Below, piece by piece: positions 17,143 to 25,607 of a stretch of DNA of 64,000 nt. The position numbers and the translations under genes were made by a program. The stretch covers positions 1,201,830 through 1,265,829 of the forward strand of contig CATQHC010000002.1 of the NCBI GenBank assembly GCA_958295775.1. Direction: 5' to 3'. Position 1 is the first letter of the stretch. Each line of letters begins with the position of its first letter. Source of the DNA: Chloroflexota bacterium. GTDB taxonomy: Bacteria; Chloroflexota; UBA11872; VXOZ01. Below the pieces are notes generated by a model, which saw nothing but the letters and a program-made list of their open reading frames with translations, searched no databases and was not told the origin of the DNA.

Positions 17143-19008
17143 ATGCGATGTATTATCCGGTTGCGTCATATACCTAGGGCTCTCGCTCTGATGGTAGTGC
17201 TATTCGTTCTGGCGGCGCCGCCGACGAACGCACAAGAGGCTACTACATTTACATCGGCGGTAGTTACAAATAACCACTACGATTCCACGCTTAGGCACAA
17301 TATCCCGAATCTTCAAGTCACCCGGAGCGGCGCGACGCATAGTGTCAATTTCCTTGACCACTACAACTCAACCGGCGGCATAACCCGCTGGGGATTTCCA
17401 ACGTCTGAGGTAATTGAAGAAGAGACCGGCAATCTCGCACAGTACTATCAGCGCGGCGTCGTGGACTGGCATTGGCGCCCCGACCTTGGGCGCTACGTGA
17501 TGGAGCGCCGCCTGGCTTGGGACTTCTTTGGCGGCGGCGCCGGCGGCAGTGTCGACCAGGGCGTGGAGCCAGGACGCACCAACCCCAATCCCGGTATCAC
17601 GCTAGGACCATGGGGGCACAAGGTTTCTGACTTTTCAATCGAAGGGATTTTCACCGGATTTAGGGGATTCTATGAGTCGCTCGGCGGCGTGCAGGCCTTT
17701 GGTTTCCCAAAGACCGACGCCCGCATTGACACGAACGCGGCCGGCACGCTCCATATTCAGACGGCAACCCCTGGATTCATCCGGCAGTACTTCCAAGCGG
17801 CTGTGCTTGAGTATCACCAAGGAAATCCCGAGCCGGTAAAGTTGGGGCTCCTCGGGGACAATCTGCGCAACCTAAACTACCCGAGCAACAGCTGGCAGAC
17901 GTATTCCGCCTTCAATGCCGCAATTGCGCTCACACCGGGTCAGCTATACAGTATTCCCCGCGTGGTCCCGGGCCACATCGCCAGCGGACAACCGGCAATT
18001 ACTCCGCCGCAACCGGCGCAACCGACTCCTGTGCCACGGCCAACACAACCGACTCCCGCGCCAATCAGTCCAACACCTACTCCGGCACCGGCAGCGACGA
18101 GTGTAAACGTTTGGTTCGGCGCCTATGGCGGCGGTGTTATCAACTACGATGGCTCTGAGTGGAAGACATATCGCGCCTTCCAAAGTCCGTTGAAGAATGA
18201 TCGCGTCAACGATGTCTTCATAGCCGCAGGTGGTTCGAAGTGGTTTGCAACTGAGGATGGTCTCGCGCAGCTCCGCGGCACCACTTGGTCGCTGTTTGAC
18301 TCCGGAACGGATGGCTTCCCAGGAGACAATGTAACGTCCGTTCACGCAGTTGGCAATCTGGTTTGGATTGGCACCGACGATAGTGGCGCCGGTATGTACG
18401 ACATTGCTAGGAACAGGTGGACGAGATACAACACCGAGAATTCAGCCATCCCTGCTAATTCAGTGCGGGACGTGCTCATCATCAATGAACAGTTGAACCG
18501 CGTCTGGCTCGCCACGGCCGATGGAGCCGCGCTCTATAACAATGGGCAGTGGCAGTTCTTCGATACGAATACCGGCGCTCTTCCGTCGAACGACGTCCTG
18601 AGTCTCGGCATCGATACACTGGGTAATGTCTGGGTAGGCATGAATGGCAGCGGACTCAGCGCGTTCAATGGGACGACGTGGACAGACTATAACAATGGCA
18701 ACTCCGGCCTGGCGAATGACACCGTGCGCAGCATCTCCGTTGCGCCAAATGGGCACGTCTGGTTTGCGACCAGTGGCGGCATAAGTGTCTACGACAACGC
18801 AAGTGGAACGTGGTCAAGCTACAATATCTTTACTTCCGGGCTCGCCCATAATGAGGTATTTGACATCGCGTTCGACTCGAGCGGCCGCGTGTGGATAGCC
18901 ACGGCCGATGGAGCCTCGCTCTTAGAGGACGGAATAATTCAGACATTCCAAACCGGCGGTGATTCAGGCATTACGTACGATGCCTTACGCGCGGTAGACG
19001 TTGAGTAG
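17143..19008 (+). CDS. Secreted two-component-regulator-type propeller protein
   Basis: This 621-residue secreted protein opens with a signal peptide (cleavage near NAQEA, residue 31). The N-terminal 250 residues contain two LGFP-like units (RWGFPTSEV...YYQRGVVDWH and AFGFPKTDA...YFQAAVLEYH), which resemble cell-wall-associated repeats. A Pro/Thr/Gln linker (about 285-325) leads to a C-terminal propeller of five or six Reg_prop repeats with recurring VWIGT, VWLATADGA, VWVGMNG, VWFAT and VWIATADGA blades. No catalytic residues, membrane anchor or signalling domain follow, so it is probably a surface binding protein. GAGGAGGAG lies 13 bases before ATG. Confidence 0.8.
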   Translation: MRCIIRLRHIPRALALMVVLFVLAAPPTNAQEATTFTSAVVTNNHYDSTLRHNIPNLQVTRSGATHSVNFLDHYNSTGGITRWGFPTSEVIEEETGNLAQYYQRGVVDWHWRPDLGRYVMERRLAWDFFGGGAGGSVDQGVEPGRTNPNPGITLGPWGHKVSDFSIEGIFTGFRGFYESLGGVQAFGFPKTDARIDTNAAGTLHIQTATPGFIRQYFQAAVLEYHQGNPEPVKLGLLGDNLRNLNYPSNSWQTYSAFNAAIALTPGQLYSIPRVVPGHIASGQPAITPPQPAQPTPVPRPTQPTPAPISPTPTPAPAATSVNVWFGAYGGGVINYDGSEWKTYRAFQSPLKNDRVNDVFIAAGGSKWFATEDGLAQLRGTTWSLFDSGTDGFPGDNVTSVHAVGNLVWIGTDDSGAGMYDIARNRWTRYNTENSAIPANSVRDVLIINEQLNRVWLATADGAALYNNGQWQFFDTNTGALPSNDVLSLGIDTLGNVWVGMNGSGLSAFNGTTWTDYNNGNSGLANDTVRSISVAPNGHVWFATSGGISVYDNASGTWSSYNIFTSGLAHNEVFDIAFDSSGRVWIATADGASLLEDGIIQTFQTGGDSGITYDALRAVDVE

Positions 19009-19040
19009 TCCTAAAACCCTTGGCTCGTTGCACGGCGATT

Positions 19041-19080
19041 TACAACCGCATCAGCGCCTGGGAGCGCTGGTGCGGTTGTA
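19041..19080. repeat. 17-bp imperfect inverted repeat with 6-nt loop
   Basis: tacaaccgcatcagcgc and gcgctggtgcggttgta pair over 17 positions with one G-T-type wobble, around ctggga. It lies 33 bases after the propeller gene, so it may stabilise or terminate its transcript, but no T-tract follows. It shares loop size and inner core cagcgc/gcgctg with the hairpin at 10057. Confidence 0.75.
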
Positions 19081-19243
19081 CGTTGCGAGACCTGCGGGCG
19101 TTGTGGAACTCAACTCTTGCAGGAAACAGCTTGTCTTGCCGAGACCGCGAGAACGCAGACAGTAGCAACTCTAGTTCGATGCCCCATAGCCGTGGAAGCG
19201 TCACGGCGCGAAGTCCAACGCAAGTACACACGAACTTTCATCA

Positions 19244-19912
19244 ATGCGCGACCCCATCAGACACCTCAAGGCCCTCGCGTTTGCGCTGACGGTTTTCCTT
19301 ATCACGTCATTCGTCGGCGCCCAGTTTCGCCCCCAGCTCTTTCCCTTCATGCCGTATGTGTGGCCGTATATTGCGGGCGGCTCCTTGACGTATACCGGCA
19401 CGGAACTCGAAATCGCGCCCGCACCGTCTTTTGTGCTCCAGAACCAACGAGGAGAGCACGTTTCGCTGGACGACCTGCGCGGGAAATTGGTCATCCTCAC
19501 CTTTCTCGACCCGCTGTGCACCGATGACTGCCCGCTTATGGTGCAGGAGTTGGCCGCTGCCTATGCGCAACTGGGCGCGACTGCCCAGGAGGTTGTGATT
19601 GTCGCCATTAATGTCAATCCCGACGCGCAGACTCAATTTGAAATGGAGTCCTTCTTTCGGACCCAGGGCCTGGACGAGGATTCCGCCTGGCACTTCTTAG
19701 GAGGAGAATGGGCGGAGGTGGTGGAAATCGTAGTGGCGTACCATGTGTCGGCCGGCGACCCCAAACCCAGCAAGCCGGGCGAAGTAGCGCATCAAGATGT
19801 GGTATTCCTCATCGACCGGCAAGGCAACTACCGCGTGCTCATCACCTATCCGACGCCGGTGGGGGCTTCTCTGCGGGACGTCATCATCCAGCGGGTTCGG
19901 GAACTACGGTAG
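19244..19912 (+). CDS. SCO1/SenC-family copper chaperone
   Basis: This 222-residue protein has an N-terminal membrane anchor (about 10-30) and a thioredoxin-fold domain. The copper-binding CxxxC is present as DPLCTDDCPLM near residue 90, and the conserved His lies in VAHQDVVFLID near 183. SCO proteins deliver copper to the CuA site of cytochrome oxidase or act as thiol reductants. In this neighbourhood, with CopD-like and Ccm genes, it could also partly fill the missing CcmG reductant role (inference). The last nine bases overlap the convergent sucrase/ferredoxin-like gene. Confidence 0.88.
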   Translation: MRDPIRHLKALAFALTVFLITSFVGAQFRPQLFPFMPYVWPYIAGGSLTYTGTELEIAPAPSFVLQNQRGEHVSLDDLRGKLVILTFLDPLCTDDCPLMVQELAAAYAQLGATAQEVVIVAINVNPDAQTQFEMESFFRTQGLDEDSAWHFLGGEWAEVVEIVVAYHVSAGDPKPSKPGEVAHQDVVFLIDRQGNYRVLITYPTPVGASLRDVIIQRVRELR

Positions 19913-20884
19913 CTTTTCTATTCGCTCCACCGCGTACTGCGGCTGCGGCTCGACTTCCTTGCCGCAGGAGCTTGGGAAACGGAGCATCTGTTCCGGAGCT
20001 TCTCTAACGGTTACTGCATATGACCCTACGTCCGCTGAACCATCTGAAGAGCATGAGAGGCGCACAGTTATCGCGTCGTCGTCGCTACCTCCGGCAATGA
20101 CCTCGCTCTGCACCCGGTACGTCGTCCACCGCCAGCCCTCGGCCAGCAGCACCGCGTGTTCGGCTACCTGCTCCAACGGTGAAAACCTGCTCCAGCCGCG
20201 ATACTGCCGCTCCAAATCTGAGAAGGAACCCGCACGGTCAATCAGATTGGGCAGATCATCTGGCGCAATATAGGCATAATAACGGCCCTCAGGGAAGTCT
20301 AGCAGCGTCGGCGCCATGCGGTGCCCGCCTAGGTGGCTGCAACGCCAGACACGCAACGTGTCCGGCTGGGAGCGCACGTAATCCTCCCGCAGTTCACGAT
20401 AAATCTCAAAACCGAAGGTGGCGCAGCAGCGGTCCCGGCTGCCGTGGTTGCATACCAGTAGCTCGCGTATATGAGCGGTCGCCTGCCGGTATTCCGCAAA
20501 ACGCTGCATATCGTTTGGCGTGTAGAGCAGCGCCTCAACTACTGCCGGCAGGGAAGCCGCGGGCACGAGGAATTCTTGCTTCCCGTAGGTCGGCGACTGC
20601 TCGTCCGTGTGCGCAAAGTAGAACACCCGGGTAAGTCCCGCGCGGGCATACTCGGCGTCCGGCATGAGACCGGTGACGCGCGGCTCGATGCCGTCCGCTA
20701 ACGCCCGCTCTAGTATGGTGCGAACTTCAGCCGGAAACGTGGCAGATTCAGTCACTTCGCGGTCCCACGGCAACGCGCACTCCATGACCAGATGCGCAAG
20801 GTGCGTCGGCGCGGTTCCCACAGGATTAAACCCTGTCGCCCGCGCCACGCGCGAACAGAATGCCGTCGCTGCGTTGCTCGCCAC
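19904..20884 (-). CDS. Sucrase/ferredoxin-like protein
   Basis: This 326-residue protein belongs to the Suc_Fer-like family, which contains a thioredoxin-like [2Fe-2S] ferredoxin domain. It has VCNHGSRDRCCATFG near residue 145 and the family signature CSHLGGHRMAPT near 183. Additional cysteines (near 10, 36 and the C-terminal PSSCGKE) may help bind a cluster. The precise function is unknown. GTG 20884 follows AGAGGTG. It converges on the SCO gene. Confidence 0.82.
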   Translation of the reverse strand: MASNAATAFCSRVARATGFNPVGTAPTHLAHLVMECALPWDREVTESATFPAEVRTILERALADGIEPRVTGLMPDAEYARAGLTRVFYFAHTDEQSPTYGKQEFLVPAASLPAVVEALLYTPNDMQRFAEYRQATAHIRELLVCNHGSRDRCCATFGFEIYRELREDYVRSQPDTLRVWRCSHLGGHRMAPTLLDFPEGRYYAYIAPDDLPNLIDRAGSFSDLERQYRGWSRFSPLEQVAEHAVLLAEGWRWTTYRVQSEVIAGGSDDDAITVRLSCSSDGSADVGSYAVTVREAPEQMLRFPSSCGKEVEPQPQYAVERIEKLP

Positions 20885-21141
20885 TGCCCACCTCTTCCCA
20901 AATTAATTCGCTACTAAAACTCGCTCGTTGCGGACCCGTCCACTGTCCTGGCGAGCGTCAAGCGAGCCCGATCGGAGACATTGATTTTGCCCGACACAGA
21001 GCCCGTCAATGACACGACTGTTCTAGCGGCTCTTCACGCTTTACCAGAATGTCGTCCCAGGCACACTTTCTACCGGTTTACCATGCTACACTAGCAAGGA
21101 AAAACCTGGAGGGCAACGCGGCATAGAGGAATGCGCCGAGT

Positions 21142-21648
21142 GTGAGCACGATAGACCTTCTCCGTGTCGCGCTGCGCTGGGTGCACCTGACTGCAGCCGT
21201 GGTGTGGATAGGCGGCACGCTCTTCTACGTCTTGGCGATACAACCGTCACTAGACACGGAGGAGAAGGCTGCTGGTTGGCGGACAATTCGCCAGGGGGTC
21301 GAGCGACAGTTTCATGAGATCGTGCAGGTATGCATTTGGACGTTCTTCATATCCGGCGCCATCCTGACGTACGACCGCTTGACGTCCGTAAATCCGGGCC
21401 TGGACTACATAGCCGCCCTGGTGGTTAAGGTACTATTGGTACTGTGGATGGTATACATTTCCGGCGGACTGCGACGGTCGGGAGCCCGCAAGCCAATTGG
21501 CTCAGCGAAAAAGAAGCCATCCTCTGCCGGGAGCGTATTCCAGCGGCTGCGTTCGCCGGTGCTTCAAATCGCCATAATCGGCGTCATTGTATTGTTGCTG
21601 GCCGATCTCCTTAAGGTCTTGGCGGAGAACGCGCTGGGTCCCCTCTAA
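21142..21648 (+). CDS. CopD-like copper resistance membrane protein
   Basis: This 168-residue protein has four predicted helices and the N-terminal RWVHLTAAVVWIGGTLFY typical of the CopD/PcoD-like family. The histidines and Trp in the first helix are a plausible copper or heme site. A Lys/Ser-rich cytoplasmic loop (about 113-130) precedes the last helix. ccmE starts 20 bases downstream on the same strand, so co-transcription is likely, linking copper and heme insertion into respiratory proteins. GTG 21142 has AGAGGA about 12 bases upstream. Confidence 0.75.
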   Translation: MSTIDLLRVALRWVHLTAAVVWIGGTLFYVLAIQPSLDTEEKAAGWRTIRQGVERQFHEIVQVCIWTFFISGAILTYDRLTSVNPGLDYIAALVVKVLLVLWMVYISGGLRRSGARKPIGSAKKKPSSAGSVFQRLRSPVLQIAIIGVIVLLLADLLKVLAENALGPL

Positions 21649-21668
21649 AGTGACGGAAGACGAGTTCA

Positions 21669-22133
21669 ATGGCAGAAGACGTTGTGGTAGCACGCGCAGG
21701 CGGGAGTAGCCGTCGCGCGTTCGACGTTAAGATCATCGTGGGCGGTATCGTCATCCTCTTGGCGGTGGCCTATTTGGTCGTGGCCGCGCTGCCAGCGGGG
21801 ACCGCGTACTATTTGACGGTGAGCGAATTGGCTGATATGGGCGAACGCGCACAGACCCAGCAGACACGCGTTTCGGGCAACGTGGTGCCGGGTACCATCG
21901 TGCGCAGCGCCGACTCCCAGGACATTCGCTTCCAGGTTGAAGATGAAAGCGGCCGGCTCACTGTCATGTACAGTGGTGTTGTTCCCGACATCTTTGGCGA
22001 CCACACGCAGGTCGTTGTGGAAGGCACGCTCGGGGAGGATGGCATTTACAGCGCCGAAGTCCTCTTGGCCAAGTGCCCGTCGCGGTTCGAGGAAGCCGTC
22101 CCAACCGGCAGTGAATACACGGAACCCGGGTAG
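21669..22133 (+). CDS. ccmE: Cytochrome c maturation heme chaperone CcmE (cysteine type)
   Basis: CcmE carries heme covalently from CcmABCD to the CcmF/H ligase. The 154-residue protein has one N-terminal helix (about 20-42) and an OB-fold domain (VSGNVVPGTIV, YSGVVPDIF, VVVEGTL). The heme-binding segment reads LAKCPSRFEE, where E. coli CcmE has LAKHDENY. Cysteine is therefore the likely heme attachment residue, as in the CxxxY-type CcmE known from Desulfovibrio and archaea. The fourth position after Cys is Phe rather than Tyr, which is unusual. It is the first ccm gene of the locus. Confidence 0.93.
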   Translation: MAEDVVVARAGGSSRRAFDVKIIVGGIVILLAVAYLVVAALPAGTAYYLTVSELADMGERAQTQQTRVSGNVVPGTIVRSADSQDIRFQVEDESGRLTVMYSGVVPDIFGDHTQVVVEGTLGEDGIYSAEVLLAKCPSRFEEAVPTGSEYTEPG

Positions 22134-22193
22134 GAGCCAGCGTGAATGTGTATTCGCAGGCCGCTGCGCCGGACGAAAGAGGGTAGCAACCTG

Positions 22194-22224
22194 ACCGCTC
22201 ATCCTTGCAGACGGGATGGGCGGT
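22194..22224. terminator. Hairpin after ccmE, possible terminator
   Basis: accgctcatcc and ggatgggcggt pair over 11 bp with one wobble around a 9-nt loop, about 60 bases after the ccmE stop. Only a weak T-run (aactttg) follows, so termination is possible but not assured. Confidence 0.4.
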
Positions 22225-22388
22225 AACTTTGTGAACGAGAGTGCTTGAAAGAGCTTCCAAATAATGCAACTTTGAGCGCACCGCAGTTGTCGGGCATCGG
22301 CAATACGCCAATTGCTTGCTGAGTGTCACTCTTGGCAGGGGGGGCGCACCAGACTCGTCAGCAGAAGAGGGCTTGGAGATAGGGAACA

Positions 22389-22712
22389 ATGATTATTGCG
22401 ACGACGACACAGATTCCGGGTAAGCGCGTGACCGCCGTAAAGGGCCTCGTGCAAGGCAACACTATTCGTTCTCGGCACGTGGGACGGGACATCATGGCGG
22501 CATTCCGGAATATTGTCGGCGGAGAAATCGCCGAGTATACGCGGCTCATGACAGAATCTCGCAAACAGGCCACGGACCGCATGGTGGCTGAGGCGGAAGG
22601 GCTGGGCGCAAACGCGGTGATCGGTGTCCGGTTTGCTACTTCGATGGTGATGTCAGGGGCATCGGAGTTGTTGGCCTACGGCACTGCGGTAAACGTTGAG
22701 GATGAAGCCTAG
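22389..22712 (+). CDS. YbjQ/UPF0145 family protein
   Basis: This 107-residue protein matches the YbjQ (heavy-metal-binding domain, UPF0145) family: start TTTQIPGKRV, then GLVQGNTIRSRHVGRDI, and the signature ADRMVAEAEGLGANAVIGVRF in variant form. The family forms pentameric rings and its function is unresolved. Why it sits between ccmE and ccmF is unclear; 264 bases without a gene separate it from ccmF. GGAGATAGGG precedes the ATG. Confidence 0.87.
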   Translation: MIIATTTQIPGKRVTAVKGLVQGNTIRSRHVGRDIMAAFRNIVGGEIAEYTRLMTESRKQATDRMVAEAEGLGANAVIGVRFATSMVMSGASELLAYGTAVNVEDEA

Positions 22713-22976
22713 TCTAGCGGGGCTTGCCACAGCAGGACTTCCGAACAGCACACTCCGGTTACGGGCGCATGCTCGATTCTTTGTTGCCCTCCTATAGACC
22801 AAGATGAGTCTTTACTCAGCCAATCTTCCAATGCGGTGTGGCATGCCAATGTGGCATTATGTAAAGCAGTATTCTGTGCAGTCCGCCGGTAAGGGCGTGA
22901 TGAATGTCATGAGACACCAAGACCTCGCTGGGAGCGCGCGGCTAGCTGAATGCCATCACTGTGAGAACGAGACACG

Positions 22977-24992
22977 ATGACGGCAAACATCGGTACGGCC
23001 TTGCTCTTCATCGCTTTCTTGGCAGCCCTCTACGGCGCGGTCGCGTCTGTGCTGGGAGCACGGCTGCGGGTGCCGGAGTTGGTTGTGAGCGCGCGCAACG
23101 CCGTGATTGCCGTTGCCGCCCTCGTGGCGCTGGCCGCGCTCACCCTCATGTACGCCTTCGTAACGCATGACTTCAGTCTGAAGTACGTTGTCGCCCAAAC
23201 GACCCGAGCTCAGCCATGGCCCTACCTCTTCAGCGGCTTCTACGGCGGTCAGGCGGGCTCCCTGCTCTACTGGTCACTCACGCTGGCGTTGCTCTCAACG
23301 GTGGTTGTGCTGGTTCATTTTCGCTCGGACCGGCAGCTCATTCCCTATGTCATTACCGTCCTCTTGACCATCGAATCGTTCTTTCTCGTAGTGTTGAACT
23401 TCATCTCGTCGCCATTCGAGACGGTGTTCCCCGTGCCGCCCGACGGGCGCGGTCTCAACCCGCTGCTGCAAGATCCCGGCATGCTGATACACCCGCCTAT
23501 GCTGCTTGCCGGGTACATGAGCGTTTCCATCCCGTTTGCCTTCGGCATAGCCGCGTTAATAACGGGCCAGGTGAATAACCGCTGGCTCCAGGCTACGCGC
23601 CATTGGGCGCTGCTGGCCTGGCTCTTTCTTTCGCTCGGCAACCTGCTGGGCGCATGGTGGGCCTACCACGTCCTCGGCTGGGGCGGTTACTGGGGGTGGG
23701 ACCCGGTGGAGAATGTCGCGATCTTGCCCTGGTTCGCCATGACTGCCTACGTGCACTCGGTGCTGGTGCAAGAGCGGCGCGGCATGCTCAAAGTTTGGAA
23801 CATGGTCCTCATCATCGTGGCCTTCAACTTGGCTGTTTTCGGGACGTTCGTGGTGCGGAGCGGTATCCTGGCTTCCGTTCACTCCTTTGCCGTATCCGAA
23901 ATCGGGCCGTACTTCTTTGGGTTCCTGGCCGTTAGCCTGATCGTCTCACTCACCCTGCTCATGCTGCGCTTGCCCCAACTGCGCGACGAGCATAACTTCG
24001 ACTCCATGCTGTCCCGCGAGGCAACTTTTCTCTTCAACAACCTACTCTTGGTGGCGGTCATTTGCGTCACTTTCCTCGGCGTGATCTTTCCGCTGCTCTC
24101 GGACGCCGTCCAAGGACGGCAAATCAACGTCGGTCCTCCTTTCTACCAGCAGGTAAACGGGCCGCTGTTGCTTGCCTTGGTCGCGCTCATGGGCTTTGGC
24201 ATGTTGGTTCCGTGGCGACGCGGCGCGGCGCGGGCCCTCTTTCGCGGACTCCGTATCACGTTGATTGGCGCGGCTGTGATTACCACTGCCGCTGTCGTGC
24301 TCGGCGCGCGCTCGCCCTGGACGATCCTCAGCATCGCCGCCTGTGCCTTTGCGCTCATTGTGGCCCTCAGGGAGTTCCACCGCACGGCCATTGCCCTCAT
24401 GCGGGCGCAGCAGACGCCGTATCCCGCCGCACTGCTCGCGGTCTTTCGCTACAATCGCCGCCGCTACGGCGGGTATCTCGTCCACGTCGGGATCGCGATC
24501 ATGGGCCTGGCCATCATTGGTTCCTCCTTCTTTCAAGCGGAGCGATCCGTGAGCATGCGTCCCGGCCAGAGCGTGGCGGTCGGCCAATACACCGTGGCGT
24601 ACCAGGGCCTCACCACGTGGAACGAGCCGGGCAAGCAACGAACCATTGCGTCCCTGCTGGTGCGCAATGCCAACCAGTCGTTTGAAGTCGCGCCGCAAAA
24701 GGTTGTCTACCAGAACTGGGAAGATCAGCCGATCAGTGAGGTCGTAATCAAGACGGTCTATCCGCAATTCGACGACGTGTACATTGTAATGGCGGCTTAT
24801 GGCGAAGACGGCACGGCGAGTTTTCACATTTTCGTGAACCCGCTGGTGGCGTTCCTCTGGCTCGGCGGCGCGCTCCTCGTGCTCGGAGGGCTCATCTCAT
24901 GGTGGCCGTCTCCAGTGACTTCGCCGACGACGGCGCCAGCGGCCGCTAACGTACGTGCCCGCCGCTTGACGCCGGACACGGTCTCGTCCTAG
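22977..24992 (+). CDS. ccmF: Heme lyase subunit CcmF
   Basis: CcmF is the membrane core of the heme ligase that attaches heme from CcmE to apocytochrome c. This 671-residue polytopic protein carries the tryptophan-rich heme-handling motif GAWWAYHVLGWGGYWGWDP near residue 227, LLQDPGMLIHPP near 162, and a large C-terminal periplasmic loop between the last helices. Length matches the family. ccmH starts 12 bases downstream, so it leads a compact operon to ccmB. Confidence 0.96.
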   Translation: MTANIGTALLFIAFLAALYGAVASVLGARLRVPELVVSARNAVIAVAALVALAALTLMYAFVTHDFSLKYVVAQTTRAQPWPYLFSGFYGGQAGSLLYWSLTLALLSTVVVLVHFRSDRQLIPYVITVLLTIESFFLVVLNFISSPFETVFPVPPDGRGLNPLLQDPGMLIHPPMLLAGYMSVSIPFAFGIAALITGQVNNRWLQATRHWALLAWLFLSLGNLLGAWWAYHVLGWGGYWGWDPVENVAILPWFAMTAYVHSVLVQERRGMLKVWNMVLIIVAFNLAVFGTFVVRSGILASVHSFAVSEIGPYFFGFLAVSLIVSLTLLMLRLPQLRDEHNFDSMLSREATFLFNNLLLVAVICVTFLGVIFPLLSDAVQGRQINVGPPFYQQVNGPLLLALVALMGFGMLVPWRRGAARALFRGLRITLIGAAVITTAAVVLGARSPWTILSIAACAFALIVALREFHRTAIALMRAQQTPYPAALLAVFRYNRRRYGGYLVHVGIAIMGLAIIGSSFFQAERSVSMRPGQSVAVGQYTVAYQGLTTWNEPGKQRTIASLLVRNANQSFEVAPQKVVYQNWEDQPISEVVIKTVYPQFDDVYIVMAAYGEDGTASFHIFVNPLVAFLWLGGALLVLGGLISWWPSPVTSPTTAPAAANVRARRLTPDTVSS

Positions 24993-25004
24993 GGGGGCTA
25001 CCGA

Positions 25005-25607
25005 ATGGATTACCCTGTCACTCAAGAGAATCGAACGGTAGGACACCGATTCGCTGTTGGGAGCGGAGCAATCAACTTTGCTGTGACATTGGCCAAGGCT
25101 TACTCATTCCCGACGACAGCCTTGGCCGCGCTCTTGCTGGCCGCGCTGCTCCTCCACACCGGACTGGCCGCGACCTCAGCCGCTACCATCGACGAAGAAA
25201 CTGTGGAAATCGCCAAGCAGCTCAAGTGTCCGGTCTGCCAGAACGTGCCGGTCGCCTACTCACAATCGCAACTTGCAGGCGAGATGCGCCAGGTGATTCG
25301 CGAGAAGGTGGCGCAAGGCGAGAGCGAGGACGCCATCATCCAATACTTTGTGGACCGCTACGGCGAGGACGTGTTGTTGGAACCCCGGCGGGAAGGTTTC
25401 GGTCTCTTGCTCTGGGTTACATCTTTCGGCGTCGTGATATTCGGCGCGGTCGTCGTTGCCATCGTGCTCTGGAACTGGAGCCAGGCCCGCCCCGTGTCAA
25501 GGCCCGTCGCAGCAACGCCGACAGACTCCGACACGCCGGCGTCCGGCGAACTCGAGCAACTCTTTGAGGATGAGTACGCGCGCTACAAGCAGGGCAAGCG
25601 GACATGA
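25005..25607 (+). CDS. ccmH: Cytochrome c maturation protein CcmH
   Basis: CcmH is a membrane-anchored thiol oxidoreductase that keeps the apocytochrome CxxCH cysteines reduced and joins the ligase complex. The 200-residue protein has an N-terminal signal/anchor (about 35-58), the redox motif KCPVCQNVPV at about 72 and a three-helix bundle (QVIREKVAQGES, IIQYFVDRYG). A second helix follows at about 131-152, with an acidic tail. The intact CxxC matters because it coexists with a cysteine-type CcmE. It overlaps the next gene by four bases. Confidence 0.95.
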   Translation: MDYPVTQENRTVGHRFAVGSGAINFAVTLAKAYSFPTTALAALLLAALLLHTGLAATSAATIDEETVEIAKQLKCPVCQNVPVAYSQSQLAGEMRQVIREKVAQGESEDAIIQYFVDRYGEDVLLEPRREGFGLLLWVTSFGVVIFGAVVVAIVLWNWSQARPVSRPVAATPTDSDTPASGELEQLFEDEYARYKQGKRT

